This document shows positions 5,584 through 13,266 of a stretch of DNA of 20,330 bases, piece after piece (the first letter of the stretch is position 1; each line of letters opens with the position of its first letter). Below the pieces are notes generated by a model that saw nothing but the letters and a program-made list of their open reading frames with translations, ran no database searches and was not told the origin of the DNA. A program made the position numbers and the translations under genes. The DNA is from Oscillospiraceae bacterium (GTDB lineage: Bacteria > Bacillota_A > Clostridia > Oscillospirales > Oscillospiraceae), in the NCBI GenBank assembly GCA_021771675.1, contig JAETOP010000068.1, forward strand, positions 1 through 20,330, read 5' to 3'.

Positions 5584-8361
5584 TTATGTTGCATTTCGAT
5601 ATATAAAGGTCACAATCTGCGCTCTGGTGCAGTCGGCTTCCGGGCTGAACAACCCTCCGCCTGTGCCGGTGGTGATCCCCTCGGCCACAGCCCACAGGAC
5701 TGCATCGGCATAGTAGGCGTCAGCCGCCACATCCGAAAAGGCGTTGCTTTTGCTCACCGCCGGGGAACCCGCCGCACGGTAGAGGAAGGTCACGGCCTGC
5801 CCTCGGGTACAGGTGGCGTCCGGACTGAAGGTGGTGGCGCTGGTGCCGGAGGTGATCCCCCGCTCCACGGCCCACAACACGGCATCATAGTAGTATTCAT
5901 CGGTCTGGGCATCCGTGAACGGGTTGGCGTCATCGACTTTGGGAGAGCCAGCCGCCCGCCAAAGGAAGGTCACCATCTGCGCACGGGTGCAGGAGGCGTC
6001 CGGGCTGAAGGTCGTTTCACCGGTGCCTCCGGTGACCCCCTTGGCCACCGCCCAAATTACAGCGTCGTAGTAATAGGCGTCGGCGGGAACATCGGTGAAG
6101 TTCACCGGCTCCACATAGCCGATGACATACTTGGAGAAATGGCGGGTGGTGAAAATCACCGTTTTCGTATGGAGGTCATACATGGTCTCGCAAGCGGAGA
6201 TATTGCCGTTATCGTCCATAAACCAGACCACCACACCGGCAGGGTCCTGATTGTCCGGCAGCTCATGGGGGATAGAGACCGTGATCAGACCGCCGCCAAA
6301 ATTGCTGATTACCTTGCCGCCGCTCTTGATGCTCAAATCAAATACGGGCGCATCCCCCACTGCCGCCTGCTGGCGGCTGTTCAGCTCTTCGGTGCTCACC
6401 GGCTCCACCGTCAGAGTGATGGTGCTGCCGGCCTGCTCCACCAAAGCGGTCAGAGCCTTCGGAGAAAGGGAGACCTCGCCGCTTTTCAGTTCAATGGTCA
6501 CATCATTTTGGTTGTCTGCCGCATCCTGCAGGCCGCCGGAGGGCAGAGAAACAGAGGCACGACTGCCAGCGTCGATGGTAATGACGGAGCCCTCATCTGC
6601 TTTCTCCACGGCCTTTGCCAGTTGGGAGTTTGACACAGAGCTGCCGCTGACGGCGACGCTCACATCATCCCCGGAGCCGCTGACGCTGGAGTTACCGGAG
6701 CCGCCGGAGCTGGAGCTGCCGCCACCCTGATATGTCACTGAGACGGTACAGGAGGCCGTTGCTGTTCCCGCTGCAGCGGTAAAAGTATAGGTTGCGGCGG
6801 CGTTGGGCAGAGAGACCGTCCAAGTTCCATCCACACCTGGGGCGGGAGAGTAGGCGGTATTGTCGCAGACCACGCTGGCCGTCTGATCTGCCGGGATATT
6901 GCTCACCGTCAGCGTGACGGTGCCTCCGCCCGAAAGGGAGGGTGGGGTTGCCGTGATGGTCAGAGCGGGCGGATCCGGCTCTTGTGTCTGTTTGGTGTAT
7001 GCGGCTGTGGTGATTTCGCTGACCAAGTTGTTCTTCACTACGATTGCTTTTACAGTGGTCGTATCGGAAATGGTGATAGCCTCGCTGTACTGGGCGCTGC
7101 CCGTGGTCGGCTCACTGCCGTCGGTGGTGTAGTAGATCACCGCTTCCTCATCTTCAGACCCCGCAGAGATTGAGACGGGCTGTGTTTCGGTAAATGCTGC
7201 TCCGCTCTCGGGAGTAAAAGTGGGAGCATCGGGAATCAGGCCGTCCCGCCATGTAGTCAGGGTGGCGGTCAGGGCGGGAGCATTGGGATTGTCCTTTGCA
7301 CTCCCAACATCCACCCCCTGGGCCGTCAGAAAATCAAAAGGCGATTGATTTTCTGCGGCCAGAGGCATGACGCTGAACAGGGCAATGGATTCTGTTGTTT
7401 CGGCGGGAATCTCCTTTTGCGCACATCTCTGGAGCAGCGCGGCAATCTGGAAGTTTGACACCGGGGTTATGGGGTGGAAGGTGGTCTCCGAGGTGCCGCT
7501 GATGATCTCCCGCTCATAGAAGAACTGGATTGCCTCTACCTGCTCGTCTGTGCAGCCGGCCAAGTCGGTGAAGGGGCTATTCCATGTTCTTGTTGCCGTG
7601 AGTTTGGACAGCTCCGGCTGAAATTTCTCGTAGAACTCCACCGTCATCTCCGCCCGTGTGGTAGAGCCAGAGTCGGTGTTATTGATAAAGGTTTCCTTGT
7701 TCGCTGCATATGCGGAGAGGAAAGCATTTACCCCCGCAACAGGGATCGTATCTCCGCCATTAAATGTACCTTGGGCAGTACCGCTTATCAGGCCCGCACC
7801 ATAGAAGCAGTTGACGGCGGGAGCGTACCAGGACTCCAATGTATCAGTAAAAGTAGTAGTCATCGCCGTTTTATTGCTCCGGCAGCCGGTAGCCCGCCAC
7901 AGCACCACTGCAAACTCGCCCCGTGTCACGGTGCCGGTGGGGTTGAAAGTATTTTCGGCAGTTCCGCTGATGATCTTGGCTTTGTACAAGGCCGTGATGG
8001 CCGTTTTCTGATCGTCTGTGCAACTCTCTATGTCGGTAAAGTTTGGCTCCGTGCCTCCGCCAGCCATGGTATCAATGTCCGACCGGAGGTTTTCATGCTC
8101 GTAAACCATTTCCGCCATCTGTGCGCGGGTAATGGCGTCTGTTGAGGTCACGGGCGTCTCATCACTTAATTGGGCGGTTTCTTCTCCAGCAGTATCATCG
8201 GTTCCCCTGCTGGTTTCGCCGCCGGCCTCGTTGTTGACAGTCTCAATCGCCTCTGTTCCGTCCATTGCGGCATCTTCCTCGCCGCTGGCCAGCGCCGGCA
8301 CGGACAGCAGGCTCAACATCAGGCAAAGACTTAATACACTTGCCAGTATTCGATTTTTCAT
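5584..8361 (-). CDS. Secreted SLH-domain surface protein, 925 aa
   Basis: The signal peptide covers residues 1-25 (LLSVPALA-SG), followed by a Thr/Glu-rich linker. Residues about 75-320 hold three divergent SLH-like repeats (FTDIESCTDDQ...IISGTAENTFNPTGTVTRGEFA, and two more). Residues about 375-460 resemble the chitobiase/beta-hexosaminidase C-terminal domain (YYTTDGSEPTTGSAQYSEAI). Then come an Ig-like stretch, a Ser/Gly linker (GGGSSSSGGSGNSSVSG) and a beta-rich region. Residues about 755-925 are three canonical SLH domains (AYYYDAVIWAV...TFSPDASCTRAQMV). The SLH triad should anchor the protein to secondary cell-wall polymer; the middle may bind carbohydrate. No catalytic motif is visible. 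The ATG at 8359-8361 has AAGGAG 8 nt upstream. It is a single-gene unit ending at the hairpin 5540-5564. SLH blocks at both ends are unusual. Confidence 0.9.
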   Translation of the reverse strand: MKNRILASVLSLCLMLSLLSVPALASGEEDAAMDGTEAIETVNNEAGGETSRGTDDTAGEETAQLSDETPVTSTDAITRAQMAEMVYEHENLRSDIDTMAGGGTEPNFTDIESCTDDQKTAITALYKAKIISGTAENTFNPTGTVTRGEFAVVLWRATGCRSNKTAMTTTFTDTLESWYAPAVNCFYGAGLISGTAQGTFNGGDTIPVAGVNAFLSAYAANKETFINNTDSGSTTRAEMTVEFYEKFQPELSKLTATRTWNSPFTDLAGCTDEQVEAIQFFYEREIISGTSETTFHPITPVSNFQIAALLQRCAQKEIPAETTESIALFSVMPLAAENQSPFDFLTAQGVDVGSAKDNPNAPALTATLTTWRDGLIPDAPTFTPESGAAFTETQPVSISAGSEDEEAVIYYTTDGSEPTTGSAQYSEAITISDTTTVKAIVVKNNLVSEITTAAYTKQTQEPDPPALTITATPPSLSGGGTVTLTVSNIPADQTASVVCDNTAYSPAPGVDGTWTVSLPNAAATYTFTAAAGTATASCTVSVTYQGGGSSSSGGSGNSSVSGSGDDVSVAVSGSSVSNSQLAKAVEKADEGSVITIDAGSRASVSLPSGGLQDAADNQNDVTIELKSGEVSLSPKALTALVEQAGSTITLTVEPVSTEELNSRQQAAVGDAPVFDLSIKSGGKVISNFGGGLITVSIPHELPDNQDPAGVVVWFMDDNGNISACETMYDLHTKTVIFTTRHFSKYVIGYVEPVNFTDVPADAYYYDAVIWAVAKGVTGGTGETTFSPDASCTRAQMVTFLWRAAGSPKVDDANPFTDAQTDEYYYDAVLWAVERGITSGTSATTFSPDATCTRGQAVTFLYRAAGSPAVSKSNAFSDVAADAYYADAVLWAVAEGITTGTGGGLFSPEADCTRAQIVTFIYRNAT

Positions 8362-8594
8362 GCGTTCTCTCCTTTGCTTTTCTTTTGAGGTGTGGGAGTC
8401 AGTACACTCCGTATACCAGATCTATTGGCATATTCGTGGAGATATTTCGACACATAATAAAATAGTTATTCAGATGCGGGATGCTGGAGTTTTTCAAACA
8501 GATCCCGATTTTCCCACCGTTGCCCTGAAATGGTCTGCGCAATATGTTATCTTGTAAGAGGGCGGGGGCCCCGCTCCGCATCCCGGGCGAAACA
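8362..8594. other. Leader/promoter region of the SLH gene
   Basis: No gene is supported. AT-rich sequence around 8430-8465 is the likeliest place for the leftward SLH promoter, but I could not pair convincing -35 and -10 boxes. A GC palindrome (GCGGGG/CCCCGC) lies near 8560-8573. Confidence 0.4.
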
Positions 8595-8732
<138 letters not shown>

Positions 8733-8735
8733 GTC

Positions 8736-8765
8736 AGTATATTGCGTCGCCCGCATCCTTGTCAA
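8736..8765 (-). promoter_or_regulatory. Consensus sigma-A promoter reading into the CCTG/GGCA tract
   Basis: On the minus strand: perfect TTGACA (8760-8765), an 18-nt spacer and TATACT (8736-8741). It is among the strongest promoters in the window, although no gene with a ribosome site follows before the terminator at 8600-8641. Confidence 0.7.
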
Positions 8766-9034
8766 CCCCTTGCGCAAAAGATCTATAAACAATACCAGCA
8801 TCAGTTTAGCACATTTACCCAGAAAAATCCATAGCCGGTGAAAACAAATTTGCAGTATTGCGGAGTCAAATTCAGGTGGCAGGGCATCAAAAAAGCCGAA
8901 CTGACACCCAGCTTCCCCGACAAATCTATTGTAATTGAGGGGCAGATGTTCCACATTGGCTATTGCGCCGTAAATCTTTTCTCTTGCCTGTAAAATGTTT
9001 CATGGAAGTAAAAATATTCAGCATAGTAAATCGC
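8766..9034. other. Unassigned non-coding stretch after the YafQ toxin gene
   Basis: No gene is supported. A 93-codon leftward frame runs through it into the repeat tract, but it has no ribosome site and its end is built from the repeat. I see no clear terminator for the toxin operon here. Confidence 0.4.
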
Positions 9035-9307
9035 TTAAAATAAATCGCTGTGCGATCCCGTTCGAGTGAGATATAAAATCAGCTCACCCCCGTCCACTTC
9101 GTAGATCAGCAGCCAATCCGGGGTGATATGGCACTCACGACACCCTATATAATCCCCGGAAAGCGAGTGATCCCTGTTCTTCTCTGGCAACGATTCCCCC
9201 GCCGCCAGCTTTCTAATCACATCGGTCAGCAGGGAAATATCAAAGCCACGCCTTTTTATGCGTTTCAAGTCCTTTTGAAATTTTGTGGTTGGCCTTATGT
9301 TATACAT
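9035..9307 (-). CDS. yafQ: YafQ-type toxin (RelE superfamily mRNA interferase)
   Basis: The protein is 90 aa. The pattern RDHSLSGDYIGCRECHITPDWLLIYEVDGGEL...LYLTRTGSHSDLF is typical of YafQ. Residues equivalent to the E. coli active-site set are present: H47, H60, D64 and H86. Such toxins bind the ribosome and cut mRNA during translation. A TTG two codons upstream is possible, but GGAGGAG is too close to it; the ATG at 9305-9307 has better spacing. The start overlaps the antitoxin gene end by 8 nt, giving coupled translation. It forms a pair with the DinJ-like antitoxin. Confidence 0.9.
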   Translation of the reverse strand: MYNIRPTTKFQKDLKRIKRRGFDISLLTDVIRKLAAGESLPEKNRDHSLSGDYIGCRECHITPDWLLIYEVDGGELILYLTRTGSHSDLF

Positions 9308-9581
9308 CGGCAAGCAGCTCCTCCATCATCTGATCGACATTGGAATAGGTCTTGCCAAGGCTCGGATCGGCCTTCATTCTCTTTGCTTCCTGGATTGCTT
9401 CGACGGTTTCAGCGTTCGGTACATCGCCGCTGATTTCAAAGGGTATTCTGTATTCCCGTACCGCCTTACGCGCAAAAACATTGAAAGCCGTCGTCATCGT
9501 CATTCCCATATCAGCACAGAACGCCTCAAACTGTTCTTTCAAATCCGCATCCATACGAATGTTAATATTTATATTTGCCAT
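9300..9581 (-). CDS. dinJ: RelB/DinJ family antitoxin
   Basis: The protein is 93 aa. The ribbon-helix-helix domain (INIRMDADLKEQFEAF, MTTAFNVFARKAVREYRIPFEI) is followed by an acidic helical tail that should neutralise the toxin. The ATG at 9579-9581 has AAGGAG 9 nt upstream. It is the first gene of the pair with the YafQ toxin. The promoter at 9614-9642 contains an 8-bp dyad suited to autorepression. The core TTAFNVFAR...RIPFEI is nearly the same as in the antitoxin at 4101-4394, so cross-regulation is conceivable. Confidence 0.9.
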   Translation of the reverse strand: MANININIRMDADLKEQFEAFCADMGMTMTTAFNVFARKAVREYRIPFEISGDVPNAETVEAIQEAKRMKADPSLGKTYSNVDQMMEELLADV

Positions 9582-9604
9582 AGGTAGCAGCTCCTTTCAC
9601 TCTT

Positions 9605-9642
9605 ATTATATACATTGTATATATTTTTATTTACAATGTCAA
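9605..9642 (-). promoter_or_regulatory. Promoter and operator dyad of the dinJ-yafQ pair
   Basis: On the minus strand: TTGACA (9637-9642), a 17-nt spacer and TACAAT (9614-9619); a perfect TATAAT (9605-9610) lies just beyond and could serve as an alternative -10. ACATTGTA (9612-9619) and TACAATGT (9632-9639) form a perfect 8-bp inverted repeat spanning the promoter, a likely antitoxin operator. Confidence 0.65.
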
Positions 9643-9662
9643 TAAGCAGTGCGCAAAAGACA

Positions 9663-9797
9663 AGTGGAAATATCCAGTTTGAAAACCGCTCTAAAATTTC
9701 CGCTATCTATATTTTACAGAAATTCAGGGTATTTATATTTCCGTTTATCTTGATTAGTGGAAATAAAAGAGATATAATAAGCGTTGAAATTTCCACT
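9663..9797. repeat. Two inverted-repeat pairs with equal spacing, candidate fic operators
   Basis: Pair 1 is AGTGGAAAT (9663-9671) and ATTTCCGCT (9696-9704). Pair 2 is AGTGGAAAT (9756-9764) and ATTTCCACT (9789-9797). Both pairs have a gap of exactly 24 nt, and pair 2 encloses the fic -10 box. A further half-match (ATTTCCGTT) lies at 9737-9745. The C-terminal winged helix of Fic is a natural candidate binder. Confidence 0.5.
9750..9778 (+). promoter_or_regulatory. fic promoter
   Basis: TTGATT (9750-9755), a 17-nt spacer and a perfect TATAAT (9773-9778), about 54 nt upstream of the fic start. Confidence 0.65.
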
Positions 9798-9831
9798 TAT
9801 GATTTTGAAGATGTGAAAGGAGCTGAAGGTT

Positions 9832-10980
9832 TTGGGAAATCGAGCAGGTTATTTCAAATCAAATCTGTCCGGTGATATGGCTTATCAATCATTTGTTCCG
9901 GCCCCGCTGCCGCCTGTACCGCCGGTTGATTTGGGAAGTGAGGGCTTAAATCTTTTAATACAGGCAAACCGGCAGCTTGCGCTTTTGGAGGGCCTTGCCG
10001 CCCGTATTCCCAACATGGACTTGTTTGTTTCCATGTATGTACGGAAAGAGGCGCTTCTGTCCTCGCAGATTGAAGGCACACAGGCAACCCTTGACGATGT
10101 GCTGGATCCGCTTCTGGACGAAAACGCAAACCGGAATGTGGCGGAGGTCATCAACTATATCAAAGCAAGTGAATTTGCCGTCAAGCGTCTTCAGGAGCTT
10201 CCGCTGTGCAACCGTTTGATAAAGGAAACCCATGCAGTGTTGATGGAGGGTGTCCGTGGGCAGGAAAAAAGCCCTGGTGAGTTCCGTTACTCTCAAAACT
10301 GGATCGGTGGCCAAGGCAGCACACTGAAAAATGCCAGATATATCCCCCCCAATCCGGAGGATATGAAAGAGGCTATCTCGGATTTGGAGAAATACATGAA
10401 TGCAGAGGATAGTCTGGATCCTCTGGTTCGTGCAGCGCTGATCCACTATCAGTTTGAAACCATCCATCCCTTTTTAGACGGAAATGGGCGTGTGGGGCGG
10501 CTCCTGATTACCCTGTTCCTGATGGAAAAGAAGATCCTGACGACTCCTGCACTCTATATCTCTTATTTTCTGAAGCGGAATCGGATTGAATACTACGACC
10601 GTATGACGGAAGTACGCCGAAAAGGGAACTATGAGCAGTGGATCACCTTCTTTTTGCAGGCGGTCATGGAATCGGCGGAGGATGCAGTCCACACAATCGA
10701 CCAACTGACAGCCCTGCATGATAAAAATATGGCGAGACTGTTAGACGGTGTGGCAAAACGGCAGGCCGATACGCTGAAAAAGCTGTTTGCCTATCTGGAG
10801 GCGAACCCAATCATTGAGGTGAAAAAGACCTCGCATGCTTTAGCTGTAGCCTACAATACAATCGCAAGAGCTGTGGCTGTTCTGGTGGAAAAAGGAATTC
10901 TGATTCAAAGTGAAAAAGCCGGGAAAACACGCATTTTCTCCTATTCTGAATATTTGGATATATTGAGAAAAGATACCTGA
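9832..10980 (+). CDS. Fic family protein (AMPylase-type) with winged-helix tail
   Basis: The protein is 382 aa. The Fic_N-like region contains the inhibitory helix motif SxxxEG (S77 to E81-G82), which marks a class II, self-inhibited Fic. The catalytic motif HPFLDGNGRVGR (212-223) is intact, with the catalytic His at 212. The enzyme family transfers AMP or related groups to protein hydroxyls. Residues about 312-375 (KKLFAYLEAN...SHALAVAYNTIARAVAVLVEKGIL) look like a winged helix, as in other Fic_N-Fic-wHTH proteins. I chose the TTG at 9832-9834 because AAAGGAG precedes it at proper spacing; an internal ATG at residue 16 has only a weak site. It is the only rightward gene here, with its own promoter and terminator and no visible antitoxin partner. 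The protein target is unknown. Confidence 0.9.
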   Translation: MGNRAGYFKSNLSGDMAYQSFVPAPLPPVPPVDLGSEGLNLLIQANRQLALLEGLAARIPNMDLFVSMYVRKEALLSSQIEGTQATLDDVLDPLLDENANRNVAEVINYIKASEFAVKRLQELPLCNRLIKETHAVLMEGVRGQEKSPGEFRYSQNWIGGQGSTLKNARYIPPNPEDMKEAISDLEKYMNAEDSLDPLVRAALIHYQFETIHPFLDGNGRVGRLLITLFLMEKKILTTPALYISYFLKRNRIEYYDRMTEVRRKGNYEQWITFFLQAVMESAEDAVHTIDQLTALHDKNMARLLDGVAKRQADTLKKLFAYLEANPIIEVKKTSHALAVAYNTIARAVAVLVEKGILIQSEKAGKTRIFSYSEYLDILRKDT

Positions 10981-10982
10981 CA

Positions 10983-11011
10983 AAAACACCCACCGTTCTG
11001 GTGGGTGTTTT
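10983..11011. terminator. Bidirectional terminator between fic and the ICE-type HTH gene
   Basis: A perfect 12-bp stem (AAAACACCCACC 10983-10994 with 11000-11011, loop of 5) has T-runs on both strands. It ends rightward fic transcription and can also stop leftward reading from 11166-11915. Confidence 0.88.
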
Positions 11012-11113
11012 CCATTTGGAACTGTATTATATTATGCCTGCGTTTTTGGCCTGATTACATCCACGAAGTCGGTACCCTCATCATGCCCGAGACAATGCTA
11101 CAAAGGGAAGCTG

Positions 11114-11171
11114 GTCTAACGCAATGGGAAGAGCCCCGGCAAAGGCCGAGGCCCTTCCTATTATGTTAGAC
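11114..11171 (-). other. Long hairpin at the end of the sigma/HTH gene pair
   Basis: The stem 11127-11140 with 11145-11158 is fully paired in the leftward RNA if two G-U pairs are allowed (loop AAAG). It is framed by GTCTAAC (11114-11120) and GTTAGAC (11165-11171). The outer repeat overlaps the HTH gene stop codon. There is no T-run, so it is more likely an RNA end or stability structure than a textbook terminator. Confidence 0.5.
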
Positions 11172-11348
11172 GGTGAAAATACGGATGCAGGTCAGAAGCA
11201 CGATCCGAAGCTCTTGGTACAGATCCTCATCGAATACTCTGTTCACAACAGCCTCCTTGGTCAGCAATGGGTCATAAAGCATCAGCAGCTCCTGGGCCGC
11301 CGTTTCATTCCCAGCCTTGGCGGAAAGGAGCAATTCTTTGAAGTTCAC
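11166..11348 (-). CDS. Small HTH protein, conjugative-transposon Orf8-like
   Basis: The protein is 60 aa. MNFKELLLSAKAGNETAAQELLMLYDPLL is the conserved opening of the short helix-turn-helix proteins of Tn916-type elements (HTH_16). The start is GTG and its bases overlap the sigma gene stop (GTGA), a 4-nt overlap showing tight coupling. It is full length for the family. In Tn916 the equivalent pair helps turn on conjugation genes; none of those is present here, so this is probably a remnant or a regulator acting on an element elsewhere. Confidence 0.75.
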   Translation of the reverse strand: MNFKELLLSAKAGNETAAQELLMLYDPLLTKEAVVNRVFDEDLYQELRIVLLTCIRIFTV

Positions 11349-11755
11349 CCCCTGCCACCTCGCATCTCCTTCTGCACCTTCTGGAGCGCCCGGTAGTAAA
11401 CTGCGGTCACGCCCTTGTAGCCCAACCCCAGTTCCTTCGCCAGTTCATCAAACTGGCGCTCGTCCAGAATGTGCGCCAGCAGGACATACCGCTCCCGGTC
11501 TGTCAGCCCAATCAGAACTTGAAGCAGCCGCTGGTTCTCCATCTGGGCCAGCGGCGGCAGACCAGCCAGCATATCTACCTCCTCCGGCCAGAGGTCAGAG
11601 GAGATGGCGTCGTCAATGCTGACTTCACAGGCGCTTTGCCGGATTTTCTTTTGGATGTACTGATACTTTTTCCGCTTTGCTGCCGTAATCAGATAGGCCG
11701 TAAACCGGTTTTGTATCGCATTGATGGGGTCACTTCCATCGTTCCGCATACTCAT
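11345..11755 (-). CDS. Sigma-70-like factor, conjugative-transposon Orf7-like
   Basis: The protein is 136 aa. AIQNRFTAYLITAAKRKKYQYIQKK is the typical start of Tn916 Orf7-like sigma factors. The C-terminal part (LTDRERYVLLAHILDERQFDELAKELGLGYKGVTAVYYRALQKV) is sigma region 4 with its HTH. The frame is open further upstream, but AAGGAGG at about 11762-11768 points to the ATG at 11753-11755. It overlaps the upstream small ORF by 26 nt and the HTH gene by 4 nt, forming one unit. It probably directs RNA polymerase to element promoters. Confidence 0.8.
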   Translation of the reverse strand: MSMRNDGSDPINAIQNRFTAYLITAAKRKKYQYIQKKIRQSACEVSIDDAISSDLWPEEVDMLAGLPPLAQMENQRLLQVLIGLTDRERYVLLAHILDERQFDELAKELGLGYKGVTAVYYRALQKVQKEMRGGRG

Positions 11756-11915
11756 GGTGGATTTCCTCCTTATCGTCAAAGTGAAAGTCATCGTCCAACG
11801 ATAAGGGCGGTCCACGGCAGCGGGGAAAGGGAATATGGCGGTATAATGCCTCCAAAGCGGCATACTGAAGCTCATCGCCCGGGACATACCTTTCATAGTG
11901 AATGTCTCTAACCAT
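11730..11915 (-). CDS. Small ORF upstream of the sigma-like gene, unknown function
   Basis: The protein is 61 aa (MVRDIHYERYVPGDELQYAA...), acidic in its second half with DDDFHFDD. No family is recognised with confidence. Support for its being real: it ends inside the sigma gene start in a coupled overlap, and small ORFs in this position are common in ICE regulatory units. Against: only a GGGGGC-like ribosome site is visible. Confidence 0.5.
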   Translation of the reverse strand: MVRDIHYERYVPGDELQYAALEALYRHIPFPRCRGPPLSLDDDFHFDDKEEIHHEYAERWK

Positions 11916-12048
11916 TGGCAGGCCCCCATTTCGACTGAGAGTTTATGGCAAGCTAAAACTCTATCGGGAGGGTCAGGCGGTGATCTGTGCAGCCCTTCAT
12001 CAAGGCCAATTCAGACTCCTGCCTCAGCTTCATTTTTGATGTGACAGC

Positions 12049-12116
12049 AAAAAATGGCCGGACACAAGGAACTCCAAGGGTACTGCCACCCCAAGATTTC
12101 CTCGTGCCCGGCCATT
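12049..12116 (-). terminator. Strong terminator upstream of the sigma/HTH unit
   Basis: A 19-bp stem in the leftward RNA (12053-12071 with 12098-12116, two G-U pairs) is followed by a run of six T. A small inner GGGT/ACCC stem sits in the loop. It insulates the sigma/HTH genes from the AP2 and sortase genes. Confidence 0.75.
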
Positions 12117-12196
12117 CAATGGGCCGCCATTCTATGCCAGCGGATCTACAGCTCGGTATTTCAATTCGGTCAATATTTTGTTGTAGCGTTCCCCCT
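12049..12196 (-). ncRNA. Candidate short leader or small RNA
   Basis: The extended -10 promoter at 12203-12211 starts a leftward transcript at about 12196 that meets a very strong terminator (12049-12116) within 150 nt. The product would be either a small RNA or the terminated leader of the sigma/HTH unit 130 nt further on. No convincing ORF lies inside it. Confidence 0.35.
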
Positions 12197-12202
12197 TCCT
12201 GT

Positions 12203-12211
12203 ATTATACCA
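12203..12211 (-). promoter_or_regulatory. Extended -10 promoter
   Basis: On the minus strand: TGG followed by TATAAT (12203-12208). There is no good -35 box, as is usual for extended -10 promoters. It lies in a 383-base stretch (11916-12298) without a supported gene. Confidence 0.5.
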
Positions 12212-12298
12212 TACCAACCCGGCTCGTAAGTTCCATAAATTTCAAGAATATCCCAGCGTGTTACATGGCTGGACCGGCGGAGCTGGTCGTGGTCAGCA

Positions 12299-12874
12299 CT
12301 ATTGCTCCATCCGCCATCGCTGCGGACGGCTACACGCATTCAGTTCTCGCAGTTCCATTAGACGGGAGGCGAAAACATGGACTGCCTCCTCCTGCAGCTC
12401 CCCGATTTCGTCCAGCACCTCATCCCGGAGCGCTTCTGCCTTGCGGTAGATGGCGACAGCCTCCCCGAAATTCCTGTACCGCCCCAGAAAAAACTGCTTC
12501 CGCGCAAAGGAGATCTTCGCCAGCCACAGTCCCCGGCTCCGGCTCACCCCCCTGGCCCCGCTGGTGTTGTTCACCGGGAGCTTTTTGGAATAAGCGATCT
12601 CCAGACAGGTGCCACCCACATAGGTACGACTGTTCTCTCGTCGCTCTCTACCATAGCACCCACAGCTGAGAGTTCTGCCCTGCAGGAGTTTATTACTGCT
12701 CACAATAGTCTCTTTCCCACATTCGCACCGGCACAGCCAGTAATAGCAGCCGTCTGCGGCCTTGTCCCCGGTGAGCCTCAAAACAGTCAGGCGGCCAAAC
12801 CGCCGGCCTGTCAAATCCCGAAATTGATTTCCACGGACTGGAGCATCGCATGCCTGAACGGACTGTTCCATCAT
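12299..12874 (-). CDS. AP2-domain DNA-binding protein with zinc knuckle
   Basis: The protein is 191 aa. The N-terminal segment TGRRFGRLTVL (22-32) is followed by a Cys-rich site (CRCECG at 48-53 and SCGC at 70-73), a likely zinc knuckle. Residues about 98-150 (NTSGARGVSRSRGLWLAKISFARKQFFLGRY) match the bacterial/phage AP2 domain, which binds DNA. In phages this layout often accompanies an HNH nuclease; none is present here. The remainder is a charged helical tail. The ATG at 12872-12874 follows AAGAGGAA; the second codon is also ATG. It stands about 95 nt after the two-helix membrane gene and may be read from the same transcript. Its target is unknown. Confidence 0.78.
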   Translation of the reverse strand: MMEQSVQACDAPVRGNQFRDLTGRRFGRLTVLRLTGDKAADGCYYWLCRCECGKETIVSSNKLLQGRTLSCGCYGRERRENSRTYVGGTCLEIAYSKKLPVNNTSGARGVSRSRGLWLAKISFARKQFFLGRYRNFGEAVAIYRKAEALRDEVLDEIGELQEEAVHVFASRLMELRELNACSRPQRWRMEQ

Positions 12875-12969
12875 GTTCCTCTTCTCCCTTCGGCAAAGAG
12901 CATTGTTCCGTCCTGATTTATGGCTCGTTCAAGGCCGGATAGCGTTTACATTTCCCTATCTACAACCGG

Positions 12970-13266
12970 TCATTTTGGCTCCTGTCCCCTTGACCGCTCT
13001 CCATCGGGCAATCCCTGCGCCCTTTTCCTGTCCAGCAGCCAAGTACCCGCCATGCAGAGCAAACCTGTCAGCGACAGGATAGCTATGGCGATCCAATAGT
13101 CAATGTGGGCAGGATCCCGCAGGTCTGGGATGCCCTGCGCCGTGAGCTGGGCCGCACGGTAGTTGGAGATGAGAAGTAGCACAGTTGCACATACCATCAG
13201 GAAAATGCAGAGGAATGTGATCCCCCACAATACATAGCCCAGCCACTTTCTCATGCTTTCCTTCAT
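12970..13266 (-). CDS. Two-helix membrane protein, sortase partner
   Basis: The protein is 98 aa with two predicted membrane helices (residues about 9-34 and 58-80), a short outside loop (YRAAQLTAQGIPDLRDPAHIDY) and a basic, polar C-terminus. No family is recognised. The start overlaps the sortase stop (ATGA), so the two are translated together. That arrangement suggests it works with the sortase at the membrane; no activity can be read from it. Confidence 0.7.
   Translation of the reverse strand: MKESMRKWLGYVLWGITFLCIFLMVCATVLLLISNYRAAQLTAQGIPDLRDPAHIDYWIAIAILSLTGLLCMAGTWLLDRKRAQGLPDGERSRGQEPK

Noticed and set aside
11953..12339. 128-codon leftward frame between the AP2 and sigma-like genes
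   Set aside because: It has no ribosome site, contains a promoter and a strong terminator and overlaps the AP2 gene end; no protein family is suggested.
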